Positions 1 through 8,444 of a DNA stretch of 64,000 bases are shown piece after piece. Both the position numbers and the translations under genes were made by a program. The stretch comes from Sabulibacter ruber (GTDB taxonomy: Bacteria; Bacteroidota; Bacteroidia; Cytophagales; Hymenobacteraceae), in contig NZ_JAFFID010000002.1 of NCBI RefSeq assembly GCF_017355955.1, positions 434,001 through 498,000 of the forward strand, written 5' to 3'. Positions within the stretch are counted from its first letter, which is position 1. Each line of letters opens with the position of its first letter. The notes beneath the pieces were generated by a model, which saw only the letters and a list, made by a program, of their open reading frames with translations, was not told the DNA's origin and ran no database searches.

Positions 1-48
1 GACTAAAATCTTTGCAGATGATGTACGCCTTGGGTACTACAAACTAAA

Positions 49-369
49 ATGAAAACAAAGTCAGGACGGATTTTTACGGTAGCCTTGCTGTTATTGGTGG
101 CCTTGCTGCACATCTTCTCCCAGGAATATGTGTCTGCATCGGCCTGGGGTAGCCTTGGCATAGCGGTGGCTCTGTCTGGAGAGCGGAAACCTGCCGGGCA
201 AAAATCACCCAAAACCCCGCAGCAGTACCTGATGCTGTTTTTCATAGTACTGGCACCAGGGTTGTTTGGTTACCAACTCTACCACGATTTAACCGATCAG
301 GGAGCTAACAGTCTCCCTTCCACCGCTCCCGTACTCTCAAGTAACTCTGTTTTAAGCATCAGTTGCTAA
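49..369 (+). CDS. small two-helix membrane protein, unknown function
   Basis: This 106-aa protein has two hydrophobic stretches (about residues 9-24 and 62-76) separated by a polar loop containing GERKPAGQKSPKTP, so it should be an inner-membrane protein with two helices. I recognise no family. It starts at an ATG near the left edge and ends 20 bp from the convergent downstream gene. Composition and codon use look like the neighbours. An upstream partner may lie outside the window. Confidence 0.55.
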   Translation: MKTKSGRIFTVALLLLVALLHIFSQEYVSASAWGSLGIAVALSGERKPAGQKSPKTPQQYLMLFFIVLAPGLFGYQLYHDLTDQGANSLPSTAPVLSSNSVLSISC

Positions 370-389
370 AACTATGCCAAAAACGGAGT

Positions 390-794
390 TTAGATGTGCT
401 TGGTCAGCTCCCTGATTCTGCTGCGCAGCTGGTCAAGATTGCTTTGTTGTTGTTTCTGTTTCTCAATCTCCTCCAATTGGTGCAGAAGCGCCTGCATCTC
501 GGCCAGGTAAGCCGCCCGGTCTTTCTTTAAACCCACGGGCGGGGTTTCTTCGCCTCCCTTGGTTTCTGATTTGAACACGTTGCCCTCGCCGTAAATCACC
601 CAGCGGGAGTTAAGGTCTGGTAACTGCTTCAGCAGGTCCACTAAATCATCCATACAGTAATCTTCCCCTTGCAAAATACAGCCAACGGTTTCCGGAGGCG
701 TTTTGGTAAGCTGACTGAGCTGGTATACATCCAACTCTTTTATGCGCATATAGAAGTTTAGCCGGGCGCTGGTCTGCTGAAGGTTAATTGCCAT
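390..794 (-). CDS. Cro/C1-like helix-turn-helix protein with C-terminal coiled coil
   Basis: The protein is 134 aa. Residues about 7-75 resemble the small XRE/phage-repressor N-terminal fold used in Bacteroidetes: helices around LNFYMRIKELDVYQLSQL, then a closing segment RWVIYGEGNVF, which matches the usual 'WL-x-GEG' ending of that domain. Residues about 90-134 are rich in Q, E, K and L and should form a coiled coil for dimerisation. There is no obvious phage context. A DNA-binding regulator is the likely role, but the helix-turn-helix itself is weak, so the function is an inference. Confidence 0.6.
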   Translation of the reverse strand: MAINLQQTSARLNFYMRIKELDVYQLSQLTKTPPETVGCILQGEDYCMDDLVDLLKQLPDLNSRWVIYGEGNVFKSETKGGEETPPVGLKKDRAAYLAEMQALLHQLEEIEKQKQQQSNLDQLRSRIRELTKHI

Positions 795-1054
795 ATCTCA
801 ATGTTATTTGAAGTACGAGTAAACGGGGGCATCCGGATCTCGGTACAAAAAGAAAAGCCGTACGAGCACGATGTCTGTCCTTGGTCTTCATACGCAAGAC
901 GCATAAATGTGTTAAAGCCCGTAGCTGTTCAAGTCACCTCCTTGAACCTAAAGTCCAATGAGCTGGTTCTTAAGCCCCAAAGGCCCTACATGTTCTTTGT
1001 TGGATGAATGCGCAGAAGAAGCGGAGGTCTGTTTTTCCTCTAAGAATTAATATG

Positions 1055-1089
1055 TTGAAAAAAGGATTGATATTGTTTTACTATATTTG
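1055..1089 (+). promoter_or_regulatory. candidate Bacteroidetes promoter for the receiver gene
   Basis: TATATTTG at 1082-1089 matches the Bacteroidetes -7 element TAnnTTTG. A TTG at 1055-1057 could serve as the -33 element, although the 24-bp spacer is a little long. The predicted transcript would have about 50 nt of leader before the ATG at 1146. Confidence 0.45.
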
Positions 1090-1145
1090 TCCGATAGACA
1101 AGCATTGTCTGTTCTATTAGCCGCTTTGTAACAAAGGTAATTTGT

Positions 1146-1568
1146 ATGAAGACCCACTTTGAGCCGTTGGATTTGATCATGTTGGTAGATGATGATGACA
1201 CCACCAACTTCGTTAACAAGAGGTTGTTAATAAAGCTTGGGGTAGCCAAGGAAATCATCGTTAAAAAGAATGGGGCAGAGGCATTAGAATACCTGCAGAG
1301 TTCTTCAAAAGAGGGAGTAGCTTACCCAGACCTTATTTTCCTGGACATCAAGATGCCGGTGATGGATGGTTTCAGTTTTCTGGATGAGTACCATAACCAG
1401 AAGTTATTCCAGAACAACAGCATGATTATCCTGATGTTGACTTCTTCGGCTAGTTTCTATGACCTGGAGCGCCTGAAGGGATACGAATCAGTGAAAAAGC
1501 ACTTCTCCAAGGCTTTAACTGAGGCAGATGTAAGGGAAATCATGAACGAGTATTACCAGCAGAACTAA
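1146..1568 (+). CDS. single-domain response regulator (CheY/Rcp1-like)
   Basis: This 140-aa receiver has no output domain. The acidic pocket is VDDDD near residues 14-18, the phospho-acceptor is Asp67 in LDIKMPVMDG, the switch Thr/Ser is in MLTSSAS, and the conserved Lys is in HFSKAL. The extended loops are typical of the Rcp1-like subfamily, which takes phosphate from a histidine kinase and signals by protein contact. It lies tail-to-tail with the histidine kinase of the stressosome-like operon, with one shared terminator between them. That makes it the nearest candidate phosphate acceptor for that kinase, which is an inference. Confidence 0.9.
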   Translation: MKTHFEPLDLIMLVDDDDTTNFVNKRLLIKLGVAKEIIVKKNGAEALEYLQSSSKEGVAYPDLIFLDIKMPVMDGFSFLDEYHNQKLFQNNSMIILMLTSSASFYDLERLKGYESVKKHFSKALTEADVREIMNEYYQQN

Positions 1569-1576
1569 CTGCTACA

Positions 1577-1628
1577 GCATATAAAAGAGAAAGGCGCAGA
1601 ACCAACTGCGCCTTTCTCTTTTATATGC
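1577..1628. terminator. bidirectional intrinsic terminator
   Basis: A perfect 23-bp stem (1577-1599 with 1606-1628) and a 6-nt loop lie between two convergent stop codons. The stem bottom is A-rich on one side and T-rich on the other, so it can terminate transcription from both directions. It separates the response regulator from the histidine kinase gene. Confidence 0.85.
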
Positions 1629-1658
1629 CTGTGGTTTTAACACCAAACTGGTGCCTGC

Positions 1659-2999
1659 CTAGGCGGGTTCATATTCCATAGGCCAGGTGAAGTGCATGGC
1701 GGTACCTCTTCCTGCAGACCGTACCCATACTTTGCCTCCTTTTTCCTGCATGATTTTCCGTACAATGGCCAAACCAATACCGGTGCTGTCTGGGTGGTTC
1801 ACGTCATTGGTAGTTTCAAACAACTCAAAGATTTTATTCTGGTCTTCCTTCGGAATTCCCGGCCCGTCATCTTCCACTACAAATTCCCAGCCGTGGTTAG
1901 TCTGGAAAGCCTTCACCCAAATAGTGCCGTGGGGCAGGTCATGGTACTTGATGGCGTTGCTTAGCAGGTTACTGAAAATCTGCTGCAGGTAGATTTCCTC
2001 GCCAAGCACCATCGGCAACTCATCTGGCACATAGATATGGATGCCATCCGGGATAGTGAGGGTTTCAATGATATTATAAACCAGTTCGCCAACAGAGATT
2101 AGCTTCTTCTGGATCTGCTGCCGGCCCGTTAAAGAATATGCCAGTACGTCCCGGATGAGGTGCTCCATGCGCTTGATCTGTAACTGGATCATAGGCATAA
2201 CTGCCTGGGCCTCTTCTTTGCTGTCTTCTTCCAGGAAATCAACCACGGCCTCGGTAAGCCCTGTGATGTTCTGGAGAGGCGCTTTCAAATCATGGGTAAC
2301 GGTGTGGGCAAACTCATCCAGGGTGCGGTTTACCTTGGCTAATTGCTTGTTCTGGGCTTCGCGTTCCTGCAGCAGGGCATGGATCTCCTGGTTAGAGGCT
2401 TGCAGTTCCTGGTTCAGGTGCTGAATCTCCTGCAACTGGTACTCGGCTTCAATGGTTCTGACGCGTAACTGCTCCATTAGCTCAATGAGCTGCATGTTCT
2501 GGCGCTTGATCTCAGCGTACGGAGAAATCTCAGATTCATGATTGAAGTAATCTGCCCAGCCCTGGATAATGGCCTTGTTGATGGGCGGATGATTGGCCGG
2601 AATACGCTTCTGCAGACGTACCCGAGTGCCACGCTCAAAATCGCTGTCAATATGGAAGTGGTCTACCAGTTTGCGGGAACTGTAGATGCCCTGGCCCTTG
2701 CCAGTTGCAGAAGGATACTTGCGGTCCAGTACTTCCTGCACGTTTGGGATACCGCGGCCCCGGTCGGTTACATAGGCTTCCAGAGACATCAGTCCCCGGT
2801 TTTCCACCATGTTGAACCGGATAGATCCTTCACCCACGTGCTCTAGTACATTTCTACTGATTTCAGAAACAGCCGTTGCAAATTTGGTTTGCGCTGCTAC
2901 AGGCAAACCGGTGAATTCAGAGAGTTGCATGGCCCGTTTGTAGGCCAGTACCACGTCTAGTTCATTCTGTAGTTTAATAGTAGTAATAGGCTGTTCCAT
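1659..2999 (-). CDS. histidine kinase with N-terminal RsbT/anti-sigma-type ATPase domain
   Basis: The protein is 446 aa with no membrane segment. Residues about 1-135 form an RsbT/RsbW-like GHKL domain (N-box SEISRNVLEHVG, then DRGRGIP and GKGQGIYSSRKLV). A coiled coil (about 165-225) leads into HisKA with phospho-His236 in FAHTVTHDLKAPL. HATPase_c (about 330-440) has NLLSNAIKYHD, DDGPGIP and GTGIGLAIV. It is the last gene of the RsbR-S-T-PP2C operon, starting 8 bp after the PP2C stop. The RsbT-like head fused to a full kinase suggests it turns stressosome output into phosphotransfer, possibly to the receiver at 1146-1568. That link is inferred. Confidence 0.88.
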   Translation of the reverse strand: MEQPITTIKLQNELDVVLAYKRAMQLSEFTGLPVAAQTKFATAVSEISRNVLEHVGEGSIRFNMVENRGLMSLEAYVTDRGRGIPNVQEVLDRKYPSATGKGQGIYSSRKLVDHFHIDSDFERGTRVRLQKRIPANHPPINKAIIQGWADYFNHESEISPYAEIKRQNMQLIELMEQLRVRTIEAEYQLQEIQHLNQELQASNQEIHALLQEREAQNKQLAKVNRTLDEFAHTVTHDLKAPLQNITGLTEAVVDFLEEDSKEEAQAVMPMIQLQIKRMEHLIRDVLAYSLTGRQQIQKKLISVGELVYNIIETLTIPDGIHIYVPDELPMVLGEEIYLQQIFSNLLSNAIKYHDLPHGTIWVKAFQTNHGWEFVVEDDGPGIPKEDQNKIFELFETTNDVNHPDSTGIGLAIVRKIMQEKGGKVWVRSAGRGTAMHFTWPMEYEPA

Positions 3000-3007
3000 G
3001 GAGAAAG

Positions 3008-4051
3008 CTAAGCAGTGGCTCGGACCACCACTACTAAAGTATCATCTACCGTGCGGGTATTGTCTTTGTATAGTACTGCTGCAATCAACGTAGGATCATG
3101 CCTGGTCAGTTCCGGGTACTTAGAAAAATCCCAGCGACTTTTTAGACCGTCTGAATGCAGTACCATCAGGTGGCCTGCTCCCCAACTGTATTGCTGGTCA
3201 TTGATAGTGGTAGGAACGGTCATGCCCAGGGTGCCATTGTAAGACAGCAGGTTCTTCATGCCGTCTGGTAAAAACAACCGCCCGCTAATGTTCCCAATGC
3301 CACAGTATTGTACCTTGTTCTCGCCAGCGCTCCAGCGCGTGATAACGCCTACCGCTCCGCGGGTTTTCTTAATGGCGGTATGAACGGTGCGCAACATCTC
3401 AGAAGGAGTGCCTTTAGGCAACTTCTTGAACGTTTCAATGGCATTCTGCGCGGCCTGGTGGGCGTGTTCGCCGTGGCCCAGGCCATCCAGTACCATGAGG
3501 TAAGCGCCTTCCTCCGCTAACCGCAAAGCCCAGCCATCGCCGCTTAGCTGTTCGCCGGGCTTGGGGACCATCACTGCGCCTAGCTGAAACTTATGGGGGT
3601 TCTGCGCATTTTTCTTCGGGGCCATGTTTTTCCGGTAAATGCGGGAAAGAATGACCGTGCCCAGACCGCGCTGCGAGTAAATGTCAAAGAAATCTGATTG
3701 CCGTTTAATGGCGCCTAAGCCCTGGCCCATGCTCCCGAAGGTGGAGACGCCGTCTTCCATCATGCGCTCAGGATCGCGCATGCCGGGGCCGTTGTCTAAG
3801 CAGAGTACTTCTATCCCGCAGGTCTCGCCGCCTTCCAGGCATATGGGTTTTACCAGAAACTCGCCGCCTTTGGTATTGGTGTGTTTGTGCAGGTTGGTGG
3901 CCATCTCAGAAACCACAATGCTCACGCGTCCGGTATCGGCCTCAGAGAAACCGTAGCTCTCGGCTATCCTGGCAATGTCCCGCCGGACTATGTTCTGAAA
4001 CGTTTTGTCTGGGAATTGTATCTGTTGGTGCGCGTTGAAATTAAAGTCCAT
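3008..4051 (-). CDS. RsbT-like kinase domain fused to RsbX/SpoIIE-type PP2C phosphatase
   Basis: From the ATG at 4051 the protein is 347 aa. A start at 4114 is possible but would overlap the upstream gene by 74 bp, against 11 bp here. Residues about 10-140 are a GHKL anti-sigma-type domain (SEMATNLHKH, DNGPGMRDP, GQGLGAIKR). Residues about 155-345 are a SpoIIE/RsbX-like PP2C domain with the metal-binding Asp in VLDGLGHGEHA and a later HSDGLKSRW. In the Bacillus stressosome, RsbX dephosphorylates RsbR and RsbS. The position directly after RsbR-S-T fits that feedback role. The fused ATPase head may itself be the switch kinase or bind a partner. Confidence 0.87.
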   Translation of the reverse strand: MDFNFNAHQQIQFPDKTFQNIVRRDIARIAESYGFSEADTGRVSIVVSEMATNLHKHTNTKGGEFLVKPICLEGGETCGIEVLCLDNGPGMRDPERMMEDGVSTFGSMGQGLGAIKRQSDFFDIYSQRGLGTVILSRIYRKNMAPKKNAQNPHKFQLGAVMVPKPGEQLSGDGWALRLAEEGAYLMVLDGLGHGEHAHQAAQNAIETFKKLPKGTPSEMLRTVHTAIKKTRGAVGVITRWSAGENKVQYCGIGNISGRLFLPDGMKNLLSYNGTLGMTVPTTINDQQYSWGAGHLMVLHSDGLKSRWDFSKYPELTRHDPTLIAAVLYKDNTRTVDDTLVVVVRATA

Positions 4052-4469
4052 TCTTCCACCGGGTAATTGTGACTGTGGTGCCTTTGCCGGGCTCGCTTTT
4101 GATATCGAACTCATTTACGAGCCTTTTGGCGCCAGGTAGCCCCAGACCCAGGCTTTTTCCGGTAGAGAACCCATCCTTCATGGCTTGCTGCACATCTGGG
4201 ATGCCGGGCCCCTCGTCTTTAAACGTTAAGCGCACGCCCGGTATGCTGTTTTTACTTACAATTTCAAGCTGCGTCACTCCGCCTCCCCCGTACCGCAGCA
4301 TGTTACGCACCAATTCACTGGCCGCCGTAATGAGTTTGGTTTGGTTTACCAGGCTCATGCCGGTTTTGGTAGCCAGTTCTTTGATGCGGTTCCGGAACAG
4401 GATCACGTCCTGCTCTCTCTGAATAGGAAGCTTCTCTTTAGATAAAACTATCATAGAGGCCTTCCTCAT
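4041..4469 (-). CDS. rsbT: RsbT-like switch serine/threonine kinase
   Basis: This 142-aa single GHKL-domain protein has N-box ASELVRNMLRYGGGG, G1 DEGPGIPD and G2 GKSLGLGLPGAKRLV, the classic RsbT/RsbW layout. Its family phosphorylates STAS-domain proteins; in Bacillus, RsbT phosphorylates RsbS and RsbR and is released to activate a downstream partner. The gene overlaps the end of the RsbS-like gene by 32 bp (17 bp if the internal ATG at 4454 is used), which implies translational coupling. No RsbU, sigma-B or RsbV/W is encoded nearby, so its released target is unknown. Confidence 0.88.
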   Translation of the reverse strand: MRKASMIVLSKEKLPIQREQDVILFRNRIKELATKTGMSLVNQTKLITAASELVRNMLRYGGGGVTQLEIVSKNSIPGVRLTFKDEGPGIPDVQQAMKDGFSTGKSLGLGLPGAKRLVNEFDIKSEPGKGTTVTITRWKNGL

Positions 4470-4836
4470 CGGTGTCTAGGTGGCCAATTTTATTCCGCAG
4501 CAATTCCATGCCTTGCTCTACGTCCAGGGCGGTGTGTACGCCAGAAAGGGTAAGCCCCAGTTCTACCAGCGTAATGGCTACGGCTGGCTGCATGCCTACC
4601 ACCACGGTGGCAGCATCCATGATTTTGGACATAGAAGCAATATTGCCCAGAATGCGACCCATAAAAGAGTCTACAATGCTCACGGCAGAGATATCAATGA
4701 GTACGCCTTTGGCTTCTGTTTTGCTCACCATGTTGATGAGGTCGTTCTCCAGGGTAAGGGCCAGTCGGTCATACAGATCTACCTGGATGGTGACCAACAG
4801 AAAAGGCCCCATCTTGAGAATAGGAATTCTTTCCAT
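4438..4836 (-). CDS. rsbS: RsbS-like STAS-domain stressosome scaffold
   Basis: This 132-aa protein is a single STAS domain. The segment DISAVSIVDSFMGRILGNIA is the RsbS signature. Ser57 in VDS corresponds to Bacillus RsbS Ser59, the residue phosphorylated by RsbT. It lies 11 bp after the RsbR-like gene and overlaps the RsbT-like gene, keeping the canonical R-S-T order. The expected role is to form the core of a stressosome-like complex and hold RsbT until phosphorylated. Confidence 0.9.
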   Translation of the reverse strand: MERIPILKMGPFLLVTIQVDLYDRLALTLENDLINMVSKTEAKGVLIDISAVSIVDSFMGRILGNIASMSKIMDAATVVVGMQPAVAITLVELGLTLSGVHTALDVEQGMELLRNKIGHLDTDEEGLYDSFI

Positions 4837-4847
4837 GAAGGTACGTG

Positions 4848-5714
4848 TTAGAAACCGGTATTCTGTTTAGACCCACGCGTCACCTGGATGTTCAGCATGG
4901 AGAAGGCCATTTTCAACGCACTGGCCAGCGAGGCTTTGGTGTAAATGTTGGTAAGGTCAATGCCCAGGTGCACAATGGTCTGGGCAATTTCTGCCCTGAT
5001 GCCGCTGATCACGCACTCGGCACCCATCAGGCGGGCGGCGCTTACGGTTTTGATCAGGTGCTGCGCTACCAGAGAGTCAACGGTGGGTACCCCAGAAATG
5101 TCCAGAATGGCAATGCGGCTGCCGGTGGCTACAATTTCCTCCAGCAGCGCTTCCATGACCACCTGGGTGCGGGCACTGTCCAGAGTCCCGATGATGGGCA
5201 GGGCCAGAATGCCTTCCCATACTCTGATCACCGGCGTGGAAATCTCACTCATCTCATTGGTCTGGCGCAGAATCACTTCTTCGCGGCCTTTGATGTAGGT
5301 TTCCATGGCAATCACCGCCAGGCTGTCCATGATGCTGTTCATGGATAGGATTTCCCGGTATAGCAGGGCCGTATTATCAGACAGGAATTCTTCCAACTGC
5401 TGGCTTAATACCTGCTTTAAGCTTAAGATATAGGTGTTGGTTTCCCGGGGAGAAAAGCCCTGACGGGCCCGTGAAATAGCAATCTCGCTCAGGATGTCAT
5501 TGATAGGCTCATACCCGGCAGACTGTGTGTCTTCGGCTTCAGGGGTACCAAAGGCGTTCAGCAATGCTGACAAGAACTCTTCAGACTGCTGCTGAAGCTC
5601 GGCTACACTCATCAGGTCGTCCCGAAGCGCAGCGTCTTGCACCTGGTTGTGCATCCAAGTTTCCAGAATTTGCTTTTTCTTTCCTTTCAGGTAGGCAGCG
5701 GTATCTTTGTTCAT
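4848..5714 (-). CDS. RsbR-like stressosome sensor (N-terminal sensor plus STAS)
   Basis: The protein is 288 aa. Residues about 8-145 are helical and start with LKGKKKQILETWM, like the RsbRD-type N-terminal domain rather than the globin of RsbRA. A linker (PVIRVWEGILALPIIGTLDS) leads into a STAS domain at about 165-275. The two phosphorylation positions known in RsbR appear as Ser214 in VDSLVAQ (a Thr in RsbRA) and Thr246 in RAEIAQT. It is the first gene of the operon and the only member with an obvious input domain, so it should be the sensor. The signal is unknown. Confidence 0.88.
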   Translation of the reverse strand: MNKDTAAYLKGKKKQILETWMHNQVQDAALRDDLMSVAELQQQSEEFLSALLNAFGTPEAEDTQSAGYEPINDILSEIAISRARQGFSPRETNTYILSLKQVLSQQLEEFLSDNTALLYREILSMNSIMDSLAVIAMETYIKGREEVILRQTNEMSEISTPVIRVWEGILALPIIGTLDSARTQVVMEALLEEIVATGSRIAILDISGVPTVDSLVAQHLIKTVSAARLMGAECVISGIRAEIAQTIVHLGIDLTNIYTKASLASALKMAFSMLNIQVTRGSKQNTGF

Positions 5715-5884
5715 AAAGGGTGTTTAGGCGTGCTAAGGAATAGATAATCTGTTTGTTGCCTCTTTTTGGAAAATCAGCCCTGAAATGGGAAGGTGAGACA
5801 CGGAGTAAAAGTAACAAATAATGCCGCTTTAACGGGATACTTTGTCAGATGTTTTTACAAGGCTTAATATTCCCTTAACATGAA

Positions 5885-5917
5885 CAAAAAAATCCCCACG
5901 GTTATAACCAGTGGGGA
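5885..5917 (-). terminator. intrinsic terminator of the MacAB-like operon
   Basis: TCCCCAC (5893-5899) pairs with GTGGGGA (5911-5917), and the loop adds GGTT/AACC pairs. On the minus strand the stem is followed by seven T residues at 5886-5892. It lies between the end of the exporter operon (6019) and the start of the stressosome operon (5714). Confidence 0.8.
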
Positions 5918-5965
5918 CTCAGATGATGGAAGGCTGACTTTGGCGCCTGAGGAAAAGCTAGGTCT

Positions 5966-6004
5966 GCGTTTCTGGCTTGTTTTTGGGAAATGGAGCAGAA
6001 ACGC
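5966..6004. repeat. dispersed palindrome family copy (exporter operon end)
   Basis: GCGTTTCTG (5966-5974) pairs with CAGAAACGC (5996-6004) around a T-rich/A-rich centre. It sits just beyond the permease stop at 6019. It belongs to the family described in the findings. Confidence 0.6.
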
Positions 6005-6018
6005 TGGGCCAGGAAAAT

Positions 6019-8433
6019 CTATTCAGTTTTCAGGGCCCTTACGGGGTTAGAGAAAGCAGCTTTCAAGGCTTGTACACTCACTGTGGTAAGGGCGATGAGA
6101 AGCGTAAGGGCACCGGCCGCTAAGAAGGCCCAATAGCTGATGTCAATGCGGTACTTGAAATCCTGCAGCCACTTATCCATGAAGTAGTAGGAGATAGGCG
6201 CGGCAATGATAAAGGCTACCAGCACCAGCGTGGCGAAGTCTTTGGAGAACAAACCAACGATGCTGCCTGAGCTAGCCCCCAATACCTTGCGCACCCCAAC
6301 TTCTTTGGTGCGTTGGGTTACCATAAAAGATACTAGGCCATACAACCCTAAGCAACCAATTAAAATGGCCAGCACAGAGAAGATTTTGAATAAGTGCGCC
6401 TGGCGTTGTTCGGTATTATAGAACTCCGCGATGCTGTCATCCAGGAACTCGTAGTAGAACACGTCTTCTGGGTAAGCCGATGACCAAACCTTCTGCAGGT
6501 GGGCAATGGCAGAAGTGGCGTCTTTCATCTCAATTTTGGCGCTCAGGTTATAGTAGAAATACTGGTAGGTAGACATAACCACCGGGTCAATATCGTAGCG
6601 CAGCGGGCCTACGTGGTAATCTTTCACTACTCCTACAATATGGCCCTCGTTGCGTCCGCCGTTCACCCTCATCTTCTTGCCCAAAGCTGCCTGGGGGTTT
6701 TTCTCGCCTACCTGGCGCAGGAAGGTCTCATTCACGACAAACTCCCTGATGGTGTCGCTTTTCTCATACATGCGGCCGGCTATGAGCGGAATGTTGTAGG
6801 TTTTAAGGTAGTGCTCATCGGCAAACCGGAAGTTCACGTTGAAATTGCGCTCAACAGTGTAGTCATCATAGTTGAACGACATGTTCATGGTCACGTTGGC
6901 CGAGGGCGGTGACAAGGCGAAGGTGGTGGATTTCACACCAGGGTGCGCTTCCAGTTGCGGCCGCAGAGCTACCAGTTTTTCGGCTTTTGAGGCGGGAATC
7001 GGCATGGAAACAATGGCCTCTTTGTCAAACCCCAGTGACGCGTTCCGGAAATACTCCATCTGGTTATGGACCACAATGGTGCAGATGATGAGAACCTGGC
7101 AAATAGTGAACTGCAGCACCACCAGAGATCTGCGCAAAGACAGACCTGCCGTTTGAACCGTGGCCACCTTGCTTTTCAAGGCAGAGATAGGCTGGAAACC
7201 AGACAAAATCATGGCCGGATACAGACCCGCCAGGAAGGTGACAATGAGCAGAATAGCGAGCAGGAAAAGAACCACATCGGGGTTGTGCAGAATGGAGAAA
7301 GAGATGTGGAGTTCCAGCAGCTGATTCAGGTAAGGCAGCAACAGCTCCGTTAAGACCACGGAAATCAGGAGAGCCAAAAGGGTGATGAGCCCGGTTTCGC
7401 TCAGGAACTGTACCATCAACTGGGGCCGGTTGGCACCCAATACTTTGCGCATGCCCACTTCTTTGGCTCTGCGTAAGGCTTGCGCGGTGGCAAGGTTCAC
7501 GAAATTGATACAGGCAATAATCACCAGGAAGCTTCCTATAATGCCCAACGCCCACAGGGTTTTCTTGTCTACGGTGCGGTCATTGTAGTTAGAGTACGCT
7601 TCATTATAGTGAATATCGGTTAAAGACTGGAGCGTGAAACGTTCTTTCTCACCTGGTCTGCGCTGCCGGTTTTTGTACACAATCTCATTCACCTGGTCTT
7701 CTGACTGCTTTACAGAGGCGCCGGGCGCAAGGGCAAAATACACTTGCTGGCTGCTGCTGGTGCTGTTCCAGCTGTCATTCTGGAAGAGGGAGTTGATTTT
7801 CTTGGAGGCGTCATACGCTACCAGCATCACAAACGGAATATCTGTGTTGGAAGGCGCATCAGGGATTACCCCTTTCACCTGCAAATTGACGCTGTTGTTC
7901 ATGCGCACCAGTTTGCCCAAGGCATCGCCTTCCGGGAAAAACTTCTGAGCGATGGATTCTGTGAGCAGCACTGAGTTAGGGTCTTTCAAGGCTTGCCGCA
8001 CGTCTACGCCGTTGGTTTCAAAATCAAACAGGTCAAAGAACTCCGGCTCCACAAACATCACTGATCCTTCTTCCCTGAACTTTCTTGAGATTTGGGCAGA
8101 ATCATCGGTGAGGATGGCGAAGGTGCCGCCTTCTTCTTCATAAAGGTGCGTGGCTGGTTTCAGTTCAGGCAAAGAAGCCTTAAGCACCGCCAGCATAGGG
8201 TAAGGAGTACCTGCCGAATTATGGTGTCCGTTTTGGTCATCAGAATCAATATTGATGCGATAAATGCGATCGGCTTTGCTGTGGAAAGTATCAAAGCTTA
8301 ACTCGTATCTGATGACCAGGAACAGCAACAAGCTACAGGTAATGCCCATGGCCAGACCTACCACATTGAGCGTAGTATACCCTAGGTTGCGGCGCAGGGT
8401 GCGCACCGCAACTAAAAAATAGTTTTTCAGCAT
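6019..8433 (-). CDS. MacB/FtsX-type ABC transporter permease
   Basis: The protein is 804 aa, about twice MacB-permease length, which is the usual Bacteroidetes arrangement. It has a helix at about 20-40, a periplasmic MacB_PCD domain, FtsX helices at about 290-420 with the repeated EVGMRKVLGA motif, a second periplasmic domain, and FtsX helices at about 690-800 with EVGVRKVLGASSG. Two FtsX units in one chain imply an internal duplication. It ends 11 bp from the start of the operon's ATPase gene in the same transcript. The expected role is a mechanotransmission-type exporter of a toxin, antibiotic or lipid-like compound through an outer-membrane channel not found here. Confidence 0.9.
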   Translation of the reverse strand: MLKNYFLVAVRTLRRNLGYTTLNVVGLAMGITCSLLLFLVIRYELSFDTFHSKADRIYRINIDSDDQNGHHNSAGTPYPMLAVLKASLPELKPATHLYEEEGGTFAILTDDSAQISRKFREEGSVMFVEPEFFDLFDFETNGVDVRQALKDPNSVLLTESIAQKFFPEGDALGKLVRMNNSVNLQVKGVIPDAPSNTDIPFVMLVAYDASKKINSLFQNDSWNSTSSSQQVYFALAPGASVKQSEDQVNEIVYKNRQRRPGEKERFTLQSLTDIHYNEAYSNYNDRTVDKKTLWALGIIGSFLVIIACINFVNLATAQALRRAKEVGMRKVLGANRPQLMVQFLSETGLITLLALLISVVLTELLLPYLNQLLELHISFSILHNPDVVLFLLAILLIVTFLAGLYPAMILSGFQPISALKSKVATVQTAGLSLRRSLVVLQFTICQVLIICTIVVHNQMEYFRNASLGFDKEAIVSMPIPASKAEKLVALRPQLEAHPGVKSTTFALSPPSANVTMNMSFNYDDYTVERNFNVNFRFADEHYLKTYNIPLIAGRMYEKSDTIREFVVNETFLRQVGEKNPQAALGKKMRVNGGRNEGHIVGVVKDYHVGPLRYDIDPVVMSTYQYFYYNLSAKIEMKDATSAIAHLQKVWSSAYPEDVFYYEFLDDSIAEFYNTEQRQAHLFKIFSVLAILIGCLGLYGLVSFMVTQRTKEVGVRKVLGASSGSIVGLFSKDFATLVLVAFIIAAPISYYFMDKWLQDFKYRIDISYWAFLAAGALTLLIALTTVSVQALKAAFSNPVRALKTE

Positions 8434-8444
8434 GGCCGTGGGGA

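Noticed and set aside
49..369. Sigma54-type TGGCAC-N5-TTG match at about 248-263 inside the first gene
   Set aside because: It is within a coding region, with no activator palindrome and no gene at the right distance; chance is likely.
801..1007. Short plus-strand ORF of 68 aa upstream of the receiver gene
   Set aside because: It starts 7 bp from the divergent gene's ATG, has no recognisable motif, and its composition is unlike a protein of this genome.
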